DNA of 38,462 nt, from assembly GCA_035392025.1 (NCBI GenBank), contig DAOPMC010000006.1, positions 1 through 38,462 of the forward strand, given 5' to 3'. Position 1 is the first letter of the stretch, and each line of letters starts with the position of its first letter. Under the pieces are notes generated by a model. That model had not been told where the DNA came from. It did not search any database and saw only the letters and a list, made by a program, of their open reading frames with translations. Both the position numbers and the translations under genes were made by a program. This DNA is from DAOPMC01 sp035392025 (GTDB lineage: Bacteria > Bacillota_I > Bacilli_A > RF39 > UBA660). Shown here one piece after another: positions 16,736-26,017 of the stretch.

Positions 16736-17618
16736 AATTTAATACTTCATCAAGTAATGGAATAGAGTTTCTACTACCAAGTTGGGTTAGCGATAAAGCT
16801 CCTGTAATATTTGAATATTTCATAGTATCTTCTAAAGAATATCCATGAGATATAAAATGCGTAAATGCACCATGATATATATCTCCTGCACCAGTAGAAT
16901 CAACTACATCTACTTTAATTGAAGGAATAAGTTTATATTCTTCATTAATTTTGGCAAAAGAACCAGCGCCTTCTAAGGTAATGACAATTATGTTATGGAA
17001 ATCTTTTTCCATGAGTTTATATACTTCAGTAATTGAATCTAAATCTTTAGAATTTATTTTTATACCGGTATATCCTTCTGCAAAATCTTTAGAACATACC
17101 AAGTATTTTACTTTATGAGCAAGTTTAACAGTGTTTTCTTTAAAACTTCCAGCATCTATCACACTTATTGCATCTTTATTTTTATCTAAAATGTCAATTG
17201 CAATATCATAATCATTACCATCTACCATTATTACACTAGGTTTTTCTCTAACATTTTTAATTAAACTTTTCAAATTAGGATCTGCATATGTAAGAATAGT
17301 TCTCTTACCATTATTATGAGATGCAATTATATAGCTTGTAGAAGTATCAACATTTTTATTAATACTTAAATATTTAACATTGACATTATTATTAATAAAG
17401 TCTTTTTTGATAATTCTACCATAGTAGTCATCACCAATTGTACCAATAAAATATGTATTGTTATGCCATCTAGAAAGCAATACTGCAGCATTAGATGCTG
17501 ATCCACCACCACATTCTATTTTGAAATTAACTCTATTTTTGCTATTTTCATTTGGAAATTTCTCCATAGGAAGAGTTATGTCATAAACTGCATGCCCTAT
17601 ACAAAATATTTTTTTCAT
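16725..17618 (-). CDS. PfkB-family sugar/nucleoside kinase
   Basis: This is a ribokinase-like kinase of 297 residues. The N-terminal substrate motif IECGGGSASNAAVLLSRW (about 35-52) and the C-terminal signature VDVVDSTGAGDIYHGAFTHF with catalytic aspartate D245 (approximate number) are intact. Substrate is not predictable from these motifs; ribose, fructose-derivatives, adenosine or pseudouridine are all possible. GGTGATAAT lies directly before the ATG. It is followed by smr in an overlapping arrangement. Confidence 0.87.
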   Translation of the reverse strand: MKKIFCIGHAVYDITLPMEKFPNENSKNRVNFKIECGGGSASNAAVLLSRWHNNTYFIGTIGDDYYGRIIKKDFINNNVNVKYLSINKNVDTSTSYIIASHNNGKRTILTYADPNLKSLIKNVREKPSVIMVDGNDYDIAIDILDKNKDAISVIDAGSFKENTVKLAHKVKYLVCSKDFAEGYTGIKINSKDLDSITEVYKLMEKDFHNIIVITLEGAGSFAKINEEYKLIPSIKVDVVDSTGAGDIYHGAFTHFISHGYSLEDTMKYSNITGALSLTQLGSRNSIPLLDEVLNYDK

Positions 17619-17658
17619 ATTATCACCAATTATATTTTCTCATTAAATTCATTTTTTT

Positions 17659-18840
17659 TCAATCATTAGTAAATAAATTTAACATATTTGCTATTTCCAA
17701 TATAGAATTATTCTTATATTTATTTTCATTAAATATATATTCATATCTGAATAAAGCGATTCCTTCATAATTAGAAAGTGTCCTACTATAAAGAATTTGT
17801 TTAGCAAGTATATTAGTCGAATTAACCCACTCATTTTTGCCTTCACCAGCATAATTATCAATTTTACCTATTTTGTATGCTGCAAGTGCAACATATAGTT
17901 TTGTTTTATCATTTTTAATTAAATCATTCCAATCATTTGTAGTATCAATAAATGGTTTGTTGCTATTTAAAAATCCAAAATATATTTGAGGCATTACATA
18001 ATCTAAATATGTTGTATCGGATAAGATATATTTAATATTTAGATATTCATTATTCATTGTATTTTCAATATTTCCTGCTGGTGATATACCAAACTTAATA
18101 CTAGGATTATATTTATCAATAATGTTTCTCGTTTCTTCTAATAATTTATTTATATTTTGATATCTATATTCCTTTATATTAAGAGTTCCTCCTTTATTTA
18201 AATATTCTTGGTAATTTTCTAAATCAATTGTATCATTTGGATAAAAATAGTCATCATAATGGATTCCATCAATATCATAATTTAATATTATTTCTTTAAC
18301 TCCATCAATAACCAATTCGAGTACTTCAGAACTAGCAGGATTATAATAAATTTCACTATCTATTTGAACATTATTAGTATTTAACCATTTATATGCAGGA
18401 TTTATTTTTGAGATTGTAGATATATCGCTAGTACTTCTAATTCGATATGGATTAATCCAAGCATGAACTTCGATATCTTTTTCATGAGATTTTTTAATAT
18501 AATATTCTAGCACATCTAAACTATCAGAAACGCCTTCTGAGGCACTAATAGTATTTGAATATGGAAATATATCAGAATCATAAATTGCATCACTAAATGC
18601 CCTTACATGAAGAATAATCATATTAATATTATTTCTATCAAGATTATCAATAATTTTATCAATATTATTCATTTTTTCAATATCACTATATCCTTTTAAA
18701 GTAGTTGTATTATCTAAATAAGATATAAAAACACCTCTTTTTTCAACAAAATTTATTTTTTTTTTAGTATCTTTTAGTATTATATATATTATAAGTACAC
18801 TAACTAAAATAAAAAATAAAATAATAAGTATTTTTTTCAT
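17659..18840 (-). CDS. GHL10 (DUF187) glycoside hydrolase-like protein, membrane anchored
   Basis: The product has 393 residues. Residues 3-24 are a hydrophobic anchor, then a TIM-barrel of the GHL10/DUF187 family, of which Bacillus YngK is a member. Family pieces are FISYLDNTTT near the start, MIILHVRAFSDAIYDSD, IEVHAWINPYRIRS, IDGIHYDDYFYP and FGISPAGN. Members are thought to act on wall glycans, but the reaction is not firmly established. The ATG at 18840 has GGTGATAAC just before it and TATAAT (18856-18861) six bases beyond; the frame upstream of it is rejected. It is monocistronic. Confidence 0.88.
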   Translation of the reverse strand: MKKILIILFFILVSVLIIYIILKDTKKKINFVEKRGVFISYLDNTTTLKGYSDIEKMNNIDKIIDNLDRNNINMIILHVRAFSDAIYDSDIFPYSNTISASEGVSDSLDVLEYYIKKSHEKDIEVHAWINPYRIRSTSDISTISKINPAYKWLNTNNVQIDSEIYYNPASSEVLELVIDGVKEIILNYDIDGIHYDDYFYPNDTIDLENYQEYLNKGGTLNIKEYRYQNINKLLEETRNIIDKYNPSIKFGISPAGNIENTMNNEYLNIKYILSDTTYLDYVMPQIYFGFLNSNKPFIDTTNDWNDLIKNDKTKLYVALAAYKIGKIDNYAGEGKNEWVNSTNILAKQILYSRTLSNYEGIALFRYEYIFNENKYKNNSILEIANMLNLFTND

Positions 18841-18895
18841 GTTATCACCGATAAAATTATAAAATATTATCAAATAATAATTTGTCGCAAAAGAA

Positions 18896-18913
18896 AAGAT
18901 ATTTTCATATCTT
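18896..18913 (-). terminator. Terminator of the ABC exporter operon
   Basis: A 7-bp stem AAGATAT / ATATCTT (18896-18913) with a four-base loop touches the stop codon of the second ABC gene. On the minus strand it is followed by TTCTTTT. Confidence 0.65.
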
Positions 18914-20681
18914 AACTTTCAAACTGACTATTATAAAGTTCATAATAAAATCCTTTTTTCTTCATTAATTCTTCATGTGTACCTTGTTCCACTACATTTC
19001 CTTCATTCATAACTAGTATTAAATCAGCCCCTCTAATAGTGGATAATCTATGCGCAATAATAAAACTTGTTTTATCTTTCATGAGATTATTCATCGCTTT
19101 CTGAATTAAAATTTCTGTTCTAGTATCAACATTACTAGTTGCCTCATCAAGTATTAATATACTAGGCTCTGCAATTAGTGCTCTAGCGATTGTAAGAAGT
19201 TGTTTCTCCCCCTCAGCAATATTAGATGCTTCTTCGTTTATAACTAAATCATAAGTATCCGGTAATGTCTCAACAAAGTGATCTACTTGAGCCATCTTAC
19301 ATGCTTTTATTACTTCTTCACGGCTTGCTTTAAGATTTCCAAATTTGATATTATCAATAATAGTGTCATTAAATAACCAAGTATCTTGTAACACCATACC
19401 AAAAATCTTTCTTAAAGATGAATCATCAATTTCATTTATATCTTTATCATCTATTAAAATTTTACCAGAGTCAATTTTATAAAATTTCATCAGTAGATTT
19501 ACAATAGTTGTTTTGCCAGCACCAGTAGGACCAACTATGGCAACTTTATCTCCTGCTTTAATATTTAATGTTAAGTTTTTAATTACTTTACATCCCTTAT
19601 TATAAGAAAATGAAACATTACTAAATACTACATTCCCTTTGGGATTGCTTAGTGCTAAAGAATTATTTAAAACCTCTACTTCTTCTTCATCTAAGAACTC
19701 AAATACCCTTTCTGCTGCAGCCGCAGTTGATTGGAATACTGATACTACTCTAGCTGCACTACTAACTGGTTGCAAAAACTGTTTAGCATATTGAATAAAT
19801 GCTTGTAGATCACCAATTGTAATCTTTCCGTTTATTACATAATACCCCCCTAAAACTGCTGCTAAAATATAGCAGATATTACCTAGAAGCCTAATCATTG
19901 GAAATATTATTCCTCCAAGAAATTGGCTCATAAAGCCATTTCTATATAAATTATCATTTAATTTATTAAATTTTTTAATTTCAACAGACTCTCTATTAAA
20001 TGCTTTAATAACCAAATGACCCCCATAATTTTCTTCTATATGGTCATTTACTCTAGCGATTGACTCTTGATTTTTAACAAAATATTTTTGGGATTTTTTG
20101 ACAATTGCTGCGACTATTATTCCAGACAAAGGAAGAACTACAATGACAACAAGCGATAAAATAATATTTATTGAAATCATCATTATAATAATACCAATCA
20201 ATAAAAATGCTGCCATAATAGTTTGTATTAACCCATTATTTATATTATTTACAATAGTATCTACATCATTAACAATTCTGCTTAAGGTGTCTCCATAATT
20301 ATGTTTATCATAATAGCTTATTGGCAATCTATCAATTTTTAGGGTTATCTTTTTTCTTAAATCGAGCGCAATGGCACCAGACATTCCAGACATAATATAG
20401 TATAAAGTATACTGAAAAATAGCACTTAATCCATATAAAATTAAAAGTATAGCAAGTATCATAAGAATATAATCAAAATTAATATTGCTAGTAAGCATTC
20501 CCTCATATAATTTAGTAGTCGCAAGTCCTAGAATTTTAGGACCTACAATAGAAAAAACTATTGAGAAGAAAGCAAATATAATAACTATTATAAACTTCTT
20601 CTTAAAACTTTTTAAATAAGCCAGTAATCTTTTTAATGCTTTTTTAGGATCCTGAGCATTTTCTACTTTTTGATTTTTCAT
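18912..20681 (-). CDS. ABC exporter half-transporter, catalytically competent NBD with variant signature
   Basis: The product has 589 residues. The six-helix exporter domain occupies residues 30-320 and the ATPase domain 350-585. Walker A GPTGAGKTT, Walker B LILDEATS with the catalytic glutamate, and H-loop IIAHRLSTI are normal. The signature reads IAEGEKQ instead of LSGGQ. The other subunit has the opposite pattern, so the two form one active and one degenerate ATP site, as in BmrC/BmrD-type heterodimers. Substrate may be a drug, lipid or peptide; not predictable. The start overlaps the preceding gene by ATGA, with GGGAGGG ahead. Confidence 0.9.
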   Translation of the reverse strand: MKNQKVENAQDPKKALKRLLAYLKSFKKKFIIVIIFAFFSIVFSIVGPKILGLATTKLYEGMLTSNINFDYILMILAILLILYGLSAIFQYTLYYIMSGMSGAIALDLRKKITLKIDRLPISYYDKHNYGDTLSRIVNDVDTIVNNINNGLIQTIMAAFLLIGIIIMMISINIILSLVVIVVLPLSGIIVAAIVKKSQKYFVKNQESIARVNDHIEENYGGHLVIKAFNRESVEIKKFNKLNDNLYRNGFMSQFLGGIIFPMIRLLGNICYILAAVLGGYYVINGKITIGDLQAFIQYAKQFLQPVSSAARVVSVFQSTAAAAERVFEFLDEEEVEVLNNSLALSNPKGNVVFSNVSFSYNKGCKVIKNLTLNIKAGDKVAIVGPTGAGKTTIVNLLMKFYKIDSGKILIDDKDINEIDDSSLRKIFGMVLQDTWLFNDTIIDNIKFGNLKASREEVIKACKMAQVDHFVETLPDTYDLVINEEASNIAEGEKQLLTIARALIAEPSILILDEATSNVDTRTEILIQKAMNNLMKDKTSFIIAHRLSTIRGADLILVMNEGNVVEQGTHEELMKKKGFYYELYNSQFES

Positions 20682-22402
20682 TTTAATCCCTCCTCTCCCA
20701 ATTGAGAAAGAACTATTTCTTTATAAATAGCACATGTTTTAATTAATTCATTATGAGTTCCAATCCCTGCTATTTTGCCTTGGTCTAAAACAATTATTTG
20801 ATTCGCATTTTTTATAGTATTAATTCTTTGAGCAACTATTAAAATAGTCTTTGATTTGGTTGTATTGTTAAGTGCATTTCTAAGTTTAGCATCTGTCTTG
20901 AAATCAAGCGCAGAAAAGCTATCATCAAAAATAAGTATCTTAGGATCCTTTGCAAGAGCTCTTGCAATTGATAATCTTTGTTTCTGCCCACCAGAAAAAT
21001 TTGAACCTTTCTGAGCAACTCGTGCGGCAAACTTATTATCTTTCTTTGTTATAAAATCGATGCTCTGCGAAATTTTTGCGACTTCTTTCAATTGTTTATC
21101 AGATAGTCTTTTACCAAATGAAATATTTTCTTTAATAGTACCACTAAAAAGTATACCTTTTTGTGGAACATAACCCATTATAGATCTAAGAGATTTTAAA
21201 GATAAATTTTTAATATCTTTACCATCTATTAAAATTTTTCCATCAGTTGCATCATAAAATCTAGGTATTAAATTAATAAGTGTTGACTTACCTGATCCTG
21301 TTGACCCAATAAATGCTGTAGTAGTGCCTGGTTCTGCATCAAATGAAATATTTTGAAGCACATATTTATCAGCATCTCTATATCTAAAAGATACATCGCA
21401 AAAAGAAATCTTTCCCAAACAGGTTTTAGTATTTAGAATATCTTTACCATCTTTAATATCTAGTCTTTCTGTTAATACTTCAGCAATTCTTTTAGCAGAA
21501 ACACTAGCTCTTGGCCACATAACAAATACCATCGTAATCATAACAAACGCAATCATCATCTGCATTGCATATTGCATAAATGCCATCATTTCACCAATTT
21601 GAAGAGTTCCGGATTCAATAAAATGGCTTCCAAACCAAATAATTAATATAGCACTAATATTCATAATAAGAGATAATGCTGGATCGAGCATACCCATTAA
21701 TCTATCAACAAATACTTGAATTTTAGTAAGAGACTTATTTGACTTATCAAACTTTTCTTCTTGATAATCTTCATTTGAAAAAGCTTTAATAACCTTTAAG
21801 CCAGTTAAATGTTCTCTCGACACTAAATTTAGTTTATCAATTAATTTTTGTATCTTTTTAAATTTTGGGACTGCAATTACAAACAAAGTAATTATAAGCA
21901 CAAGGGTTGCTGCTAAACAAATAGAGATAATCCATAACATTGAAGCATTAGTTTTAAGTACTTGTGATATAGCCCCTACTCCTAATATTGGTGCCATAAT
22001 AATCATTGATAAAAACATAAATAAAAAGTTTTGCATTTGAGTTATATCATTAGTAGTTCTGGTAATTAAAGAGCTAACTCCAAATTTATTCATTTCATTT
22101 AATGAGAACTTTTCTATTTTTTCATAAACTGCTGTCCTTAAATCCTTAGCGAAAGCACAAGCAACCAAAGCAGCAAAATAATTTCCAATTATTAAGGCCA
22201 GCATTCCCAAAAATGCTAGTAAAATCATTCTTATACCCATATTAATGATGTAAGCAGTATCACTATTAATAACACCTTCATCTACAATTTTAGACACATA
22301 TTCAGGAAGTAATAAGTCTACTTTAACTTGAATAAATATAAATATTATAACTAGCATAATTAGAAATATATATGGTTTTAAATAATGCAAAATTTTTTTC
22401 AA
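20678..22402 (-). CDS. ABC exporter half-transporter, degenerate NBD
   Basis: This is the partner of the next gene, about 574 residues, with six helices and an ATPase domain. Walker A GSTGSGKST and signature FSGGQKQR are intact. The catalytic glutamate is aspartate (LIFDDSFS), and the H-loop histidine is glutamine (IVAQRINTI). Both changes fall in the ATP site made with the partner's variant signature. Three starts are possible (TTG 22420, ATG 22411, TTG 22402). I chose TTG 22402 because GAGATGAT, close to GAGGTGAT, is four bases before it. A TATAAT box lies upstream at about 22430. Confidence 0.88.
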   Translation of the reverse strand: MKKILHYLKPYIFLIMLVIIFIFIQVKVDLLLPEYVSKIVDEGVINSDTAYIINMGIRMILLAFLGMLALIIGNYFAALVACAFAKDLRTAVYEKIEKFSLNEMNKFGVSSLITRTTNDITQMQNFLFMFLSMIIMAPILGVGAISQVLKTNASMLWIISICLAATLVLIITLFVIAVPKFKKIQKLIDKLNLVSREHLTGLKVIKAFSNEDYQEEKFDKSNKSLTKIQVFVDRLMGMLDPALSLIMNISAILIIWFGSHFIESGTLQIGEMMAFMQYAMQMMIAFVMITMVFVMWPRASVSAKRIAEVLTERLDIKDGKDILNTKTCLGKISFCDVSFRYRDADKYVLQNISFDAEPGTTTAFIGSTGSGKSTLINLIPRFYDATDGKILIDGKDIKNLSLKSLRSIMGYVPQKGILFSGTIKENISFGKRLSDKQLKEVAKISQSIDFITKKDNKFAARVAQKGSNFSGGQKQRLSIARALAKDPKILIFDDSFSALDFKTDAKLRNALNNTTKSKTILIVAQRINTIKNANQIIVLDQGKIAGIGTHNELIKTCAIYKEIVLSQLGEEGLK

Positions 22403-22497
22403 ACAAATCATCTCTTTCAAACTATTCTAATTATATGTTAATTTATTTTTAAAATCAATCAAATAAAAGATAATATAACATAAACTATAGTGATATT

Positions 22498-22758
22498 ATG
22501 AAAGAAATTACTAATGAAAAATATTTAGAACATCAAAGAGAAATAAAAATAATAAAAAGGATTGTTAGAGATTTAACATTCTATTTTGGTGCTATTGGTA
22601 GCAGTGTATTCATATGCATTCAAGAAGATGGTATTATAGGTGAAATACTATTTATTGCCTCTATTCCAGTAGCTCATAAATTGGTAGATTATGTTTTTGA
22701 TAAACATCTTTCCAACTATGAAGAAACACATGTTATTAGAAAAAGAGATATTAATTAA
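22498..22758 (+). CDS. Small membrane protein of unknown function
   Basis: An 86-residue product with a charged N-terminus, two hydrophobic segments (about 27-43 and 46-62) and a charged tail. AGTGAT stands four bases before the ATG. It is the only plus-strand gene in its neighbourhood, divergent from the ABC operon. Its last eight bases overlap the end of spoIVFB on the other strand. I do not recognise a family. Confidence 0.55.
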   Translation: MKEITNEKYLEHQREIKIIKRIVRDLTFYFGAIGSSVFICIQEDGIIGEILFIASIPVAHKLVDYVFDKHLSNYEETHVIRKRDIN

Positions 22759-23524
22759 TATAAAATCTCTTTTTTAAATATTCTTTTTCAGTTATATAAT
22801 GATTATTATCTTTAATAGTATGATTATAATCTTGATGTAAATTATTTTTATCGACTATTTTTCTTTTATTAAACCTAAAATTATTTAAATATCTTTCAAG
22901 CAAAAACTTATTATATAGATAATCTATATTTTTTCTTTCAATATATACTTTACTGATTAAAAATATGATTATAGTCAGTAAATTAATATTCTTATTTATG
23001 AAAAGTGAAATAAAGAATGTACTAAATAATACAAAGTAAGCAATAGAAGAAGCAATTCTGATGCTTTTTTTGTAAGATAGTAAATAATTTAATAAAATAT
23101 TTAAAAGGCGTCCACCATCAAGTGGAATTGCTGGCAACAGATTAAAAAAAAGCATTGCATAGTGATAATTTTTAAATATTAAAAATGTTCTCAAATTTAA
23201 GCAATTATTTTTAAATAAAATAGTAATTATTATAAAAAATATTATTTGAAATATAGGCCCAGCTAGCATAATTAAAAGTTCTTCTTTTAACGGCCTGTTT
23301 AAACTTTCATTAAACGTTACACATCCTCCAAAGGGATAAATATATATTTTATCCAATTGCCATTTAAAAATTAAAGCTAATGCTAGATGCCCTAATTCAT
23401 GAACAAAGATGATGAAGAAAATAATTAAAGACTCTTTAAACATTCCAGTAATAATAACAATGATTGCTAAAATATAGTTTAAATAATGTACTTCTATTTT
23501 AGTTAATATATTTTTTATAATCAA
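22751..23524 (-). CDS. spoIVFB: SpoIVFB-type site-2 intramembrane metalloprotease
   Basis: This M50 protease of 257 residues cleaves pro-SigK in the Bacillus mother cell. The zinc site is HELGH at 42-46 inside a membrane helix. The third ligand is D136 in LPAIPLDGGRLL. Helices continue to about 190, followed by a cytosolic basic tail in place of a CBS domain. It starts at TTG 23524, with GAGG six bases before it, inside the end of spoIVFA; the fourfold neighbourhood (mreC, mreD, spoIVFA) supports SpoIVFB over other site-2 proteases. Confidence 0.88.
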   Translation of the reverse strand: MIIKNILTKIEVHYLNYILAIIVIITGMFKESLIIFFIIFVHELGHLALALIFKWQLDKIYIYPFGGCVTFNESLNRPLKEELLIMLAGPIFQIIFFIIITILFKNNCLNLRTFLIFKNYHYAMLFFNLLPAIPLDGGRLLNILLNYLLSYKKSIRIASSIAYFVLFSTFFISLFINKNINLLTIIIFLISKVYIERKNIDYLYNKFLLERYLNNFRFNKRKIVDKNNLHQDYNHTIKDNNHYITEKEYLKKRFYIN

Positions 23525-24068
23525 TTACTTCCTCATCTTTGTAAAAATACAAAAACAAATTATTATCTATAGTTTCTCCTAAAAATTCATCTTTTTCTAC
23601 ATAATCATAAATACTAGCAGTTATATTTTCAATATTACAATACCATGCTTCAACTCCATCAGTTTGTTTTATAATAACTGTGTTTCCACATTCTTCTTTT
23701 TTGCCAATAAAAACAATAATTCCATTTTCTAATACTGGGACTAGATAGTTTTCTCCTACCTCAAGTTTAACTCCATAGTCAATTTCTATCAATTCATCAT
23801 ATTCAATTTTGCTAGAAAAAACAGGGATTTCTGAGTCTCCTTCAAATGGTAAAACATTTCCAATTTTGCTCTGATACCAATTTTTTATAGCAGCAAAAGA
23901 AATATTATTTTTAGATAAAAATTTATTAATCGTTCCAGTATTATTTTCATCTATTTTAATAATAGTCATCACTCCTAGAACAATAATAATCAACAACATA
24001 AATTTATTTACTATACTAGGCTTTTTTGAATTCTTGTTTCTAAATTTTTTAATTGATCTATATTCCAT
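23499..24068 (-). CDS. spoIVFA: SpoIVFA-like LytM-fold protein, non-catalytic
   Basis: SpoIVFA anchors and inhibits SpoIVFB until SpoIVB cleaves it. The product has 189 residues: a basic cytosolic head, one membrane helix (about 20-38) and a LytM/M23 fold (about 100-185, YLVPVLENGIIVFIGKK). The zinc-binding histidines are missing: WYCNIEN stands where Y-x-HL is expected and LFLYFY where LHFE is expected. That loss is what SpoIVFA shows. I chose ATG 24068, with GGTGAT four bases before it; an earlier in-frame ATG overlaps the ribosome binding site. Immediately followed by spoIVFB. Confidence 0.82.
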   Translation of the reverse strand: MEYRSIKKFRNKNSKKPSIVNKFMLLIIIVLGVMTIIKIDENNTGTINKFLSKNNISFAAIKNWYQSKIGNVLPFEGDSEIPVFSSKIEYDELIEIDYGVKLEVGENYLVPVLENGIIVFIGKKEECGNTVIIKQTDGVEAWYCNIENITASIYDYVEKDEFLGETIDNNLFLYFYKDEEVIDYKKYIN

Positions 24069-24127
24069 TATTATCACCATTACATTTTATGATTTTTAAA
24101 TCTAAATATCACAAACAAAAATTGACA

Positions 24128-24589
24128 TTAATAATTCTTATAACTATATACCCTATTTAATATAAAATATGAAAATATAACATACAAATTATTAACAACG
24201 ATTGAATCTATATAGGCTTTAACTAAAACAGTAACATCTATTATATTTCCACTTGCAAGTATTAATAAATAATAAATAAGATGATAAAAAATAATTATTA
24301 AATTAGCAGATATAATTATACTGATAATATTAAATTTATATTTTCTAAAATAATAATTTATCAAAATACTTGATAGAATAAAAATATAAGTATTTAAAAA
24401 TAAAATATTAGAATACATAATATCAAATATAAATCCTAAAATAATTGATATTATTAAAACTTTTTTGGCCTTAAAATATTTATTTATAAAAATAATAGAG
24501 GTTAGCATTATCAAAGAATACAAATTATTAGTAAAAATTACATGAAAAATATTGTCCAAAACAACTGTAATAATTATAAAAACTAGCAT
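24128..24589 (-). CDS. mreD: Rod-shape determining protein MreD
   Basis: The product has 153 residues and is almost entirely hydrophobic, with five or six membrane helices, as in MreD (about 160-170). The family is poorly conserved; the call relies on size, topology and position two bases after mreC. MreD joins MreC and RodA in the elongasome. mreB is not in this cluster. Confidence 0.8.
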   Translation of the reverse strand: MLVFIIITVVLDNIFHVIFTNNLYSLIMLTSIIFINKYFKAKKVLIISIILGFIFDIMYSNILFLNTYIFILSSILINYYFRKYKFNIISIIISANLIIIFYHLIYYLLILASGNIIDVTVLVKAYIDSIVVNNLYVIFSYFILNRVYSYKNY

Positions 24590-24591
24590 AG

Positions 24592-25335
24592 TTAATCCAT
24601 TAATACTGCAACGTATCTAATATCATCTAAATTTTGATTACTTTTCACATACAATTTTTTACTTATATCATAATTGCTACTCTTAATATCTTTAACATAT
24701 CCAACTAGTAGCCCACTAGGGAACGTATTATTAATTCCTGTTGTTATTATTTTACTATTTTCATAGACATCATCATAATTATTAATACCAGAAACTATAA
24801 TTAAATTATTTTCGAAATCAAAGTCAGTGATTAATCCATGTATATAACCTTCACTACTCTTAACCCCAACAGAGATATTATTTTTTGAATCAGTAATTAA
24901 GCTTACCACTGAATTATACATATTTACTCTAGAAATTTTACCAATTAATCCCTTTGATGTTACAACTGCCATATTTTCTTTTAAATTATAGTCCTTGCCT
25001 TTATCAATTATTAAGGATTCTTGCCAGTAAGTTGGATCCCTATATATTGCAGTTGCAAAGACCAAATCATACTCTGAAAATACTTCTTTTAACCCTAAGG
25101 ACTCTTTTAATAAGACAATCTCATCATTTAATGATGCTACTCTCTCATCATTAAATGATGAAGTTTCTGTATTATAGAAAGAGGAATATACTTTAGTAAA
25201 TGGTGTGCGAATAAAAGACATAACATTTGTATTTATATCAAATATATTTATTAGGACGAAAAATATGAATATTAATATAATAATTGTTATATAAATAATT
25301 TTATTATTTTTTTTGCTTTTAATAATCTTTTTCAT
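24592..25335 (-). CDS. mreC: Rod-shape determining protein MreC
   Basis: The product has 247 residues. A basic N-terminus and one membrane helix (about 12-32) are followed by a short coiled coil (about 58-80) and two beta-barrel domains. Family motifs include ATAIYRDPTYWQESLIIDKGKDY, VVTSKGLIGKISRV and LITDSKNNISVGV. MreC scaffolds the elongation complex outside the membrane. The start overlaps the end of radC. A GTG directly before the ATG is also in frame, and the ribosome binding site is weak, so coupling to radC is likely. Confidence 0.92.
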   Translation of the reverse strand: MKKIIKSKKNNKIIYITIIILIFIFFVLINIFDINTNVMSFIRTPFTKVYSSFYNTETSSFNDERVASLNDEIVLLKESLGLKEVFSEYDLVFATAIYRDPTYWQESLIIDKGKDYNLKENMAVVTSKGLIGKISRVNMYNSVVSLITDSKNNISVGVKSSEGYIHGLITDFDFENNLIIVSGINNYDDVYENSKIITTGINNTFPSGLLVGYVKDIKSSNYDISKKLYVKSNQNLDDIRYVAVLMD

Positions 25336-26017
25336 CACAAATCATTAAATTATTATCATGAAAACTAAAATATTCGAGATTAGATATAATAATGTGATCA
25401 AGTACTGGAATACCTTGAATTCTGCCAATTTCTATTAAATGTTTTGTTAAAAAAATATCTTCATTACTAGGTGTCAAATCTCCACTGGGGTGATTATGCA
25501 AGCAAACAATTCCAGCAGCAGAATAGAGGTAAGCATTTTTAAATATTTCTCTTGGATGAACAATACTCCTATTTAAAGTCCCCATAAATAATAATTTCCT
25601 TTCTATTAACTTATTTTTACTATCCAAATACAAAACGTAAAATAATTCTTGTTTTTTATCTATAAATAAATATTTATTATCTTCATATATTGTTTTTGAA
25701 GACAAATATTTAATGCCTAACTTATTTTCACGCATTAAATACATTCTTTTTCCTAGTTCAATCGCTGCCAGTAATTCTACAGCTTTAGTCATCCCAATTC
25801 CTCTAATTTTAGTAAGATGTTCTTTTTTAATATTAGATAAATTGGAAATAGTTTCTACTTCTTTTAAGACATCTATTGCAATTTCTTTAGCACTAGTATT
25901 TTTTGTTCCAGTTTTTAGTAATATGGCTAGTAATTCTTCATTTGAAATATTTTCTACACCAAATCTAATTAATCGTTCTCTCGGACGCTCTTGCAATGGA
26001 ATATCTTTTATTTTAAT
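25319..26017 (-). CDS. radC: RadC-like JAB/MPN domain protein, probable ATT start
   Basis: RadC family, of uncertain function; the old DNA-repair claim is not supported. N-terminal helix-hairpin-helix (RERLIRFGVENISNEELLAILL, KIRGIGMTKAVELLAA) and C-terminal JAMM metal motif (HNHPSGDLTPSNED) with the upstream glutamate. The conserved family opening is MKIKDxP. Here the frame reads IKIKDIPLQERP, beginning with ATT at 26017; there is no ATG, GTG or TTG before the TTG at 25996, which would remove six conserved residues and has no ribosome binding site. GGTGGT lies eight bases before the ATT. The product would have 232 residues. It overlaps the end of the SpoIIB-like gene. Confidence 0.9.
   Translation of the reverse strand: MKIKDIPLQERPRERLIRFGVENISNEELLAILLKTGTKNTSAKEIAIDVLKEVETISNLSNIKKEHLTKIRGIGMTKAVELLAAIELGKRMYLMRENKLGIKYLSSKTIYEDNKYLFIDKKQELFYVLYLDSKNKLIERKLLFMGTLNRSIVHPREIFKNAYLYSAAGIVCLHNHPSGDLTPSNEDIFLTKHLIEIGRIQGIPVLDHIIISNLEYFSFHDNNLMICDEKDY

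Noticed and set aside
23499..24068. Active M23 endopeptidase
   Set aside because: None of the metal-binding histidines is present. Position next to spoIVFB argues for SpoIVFA.
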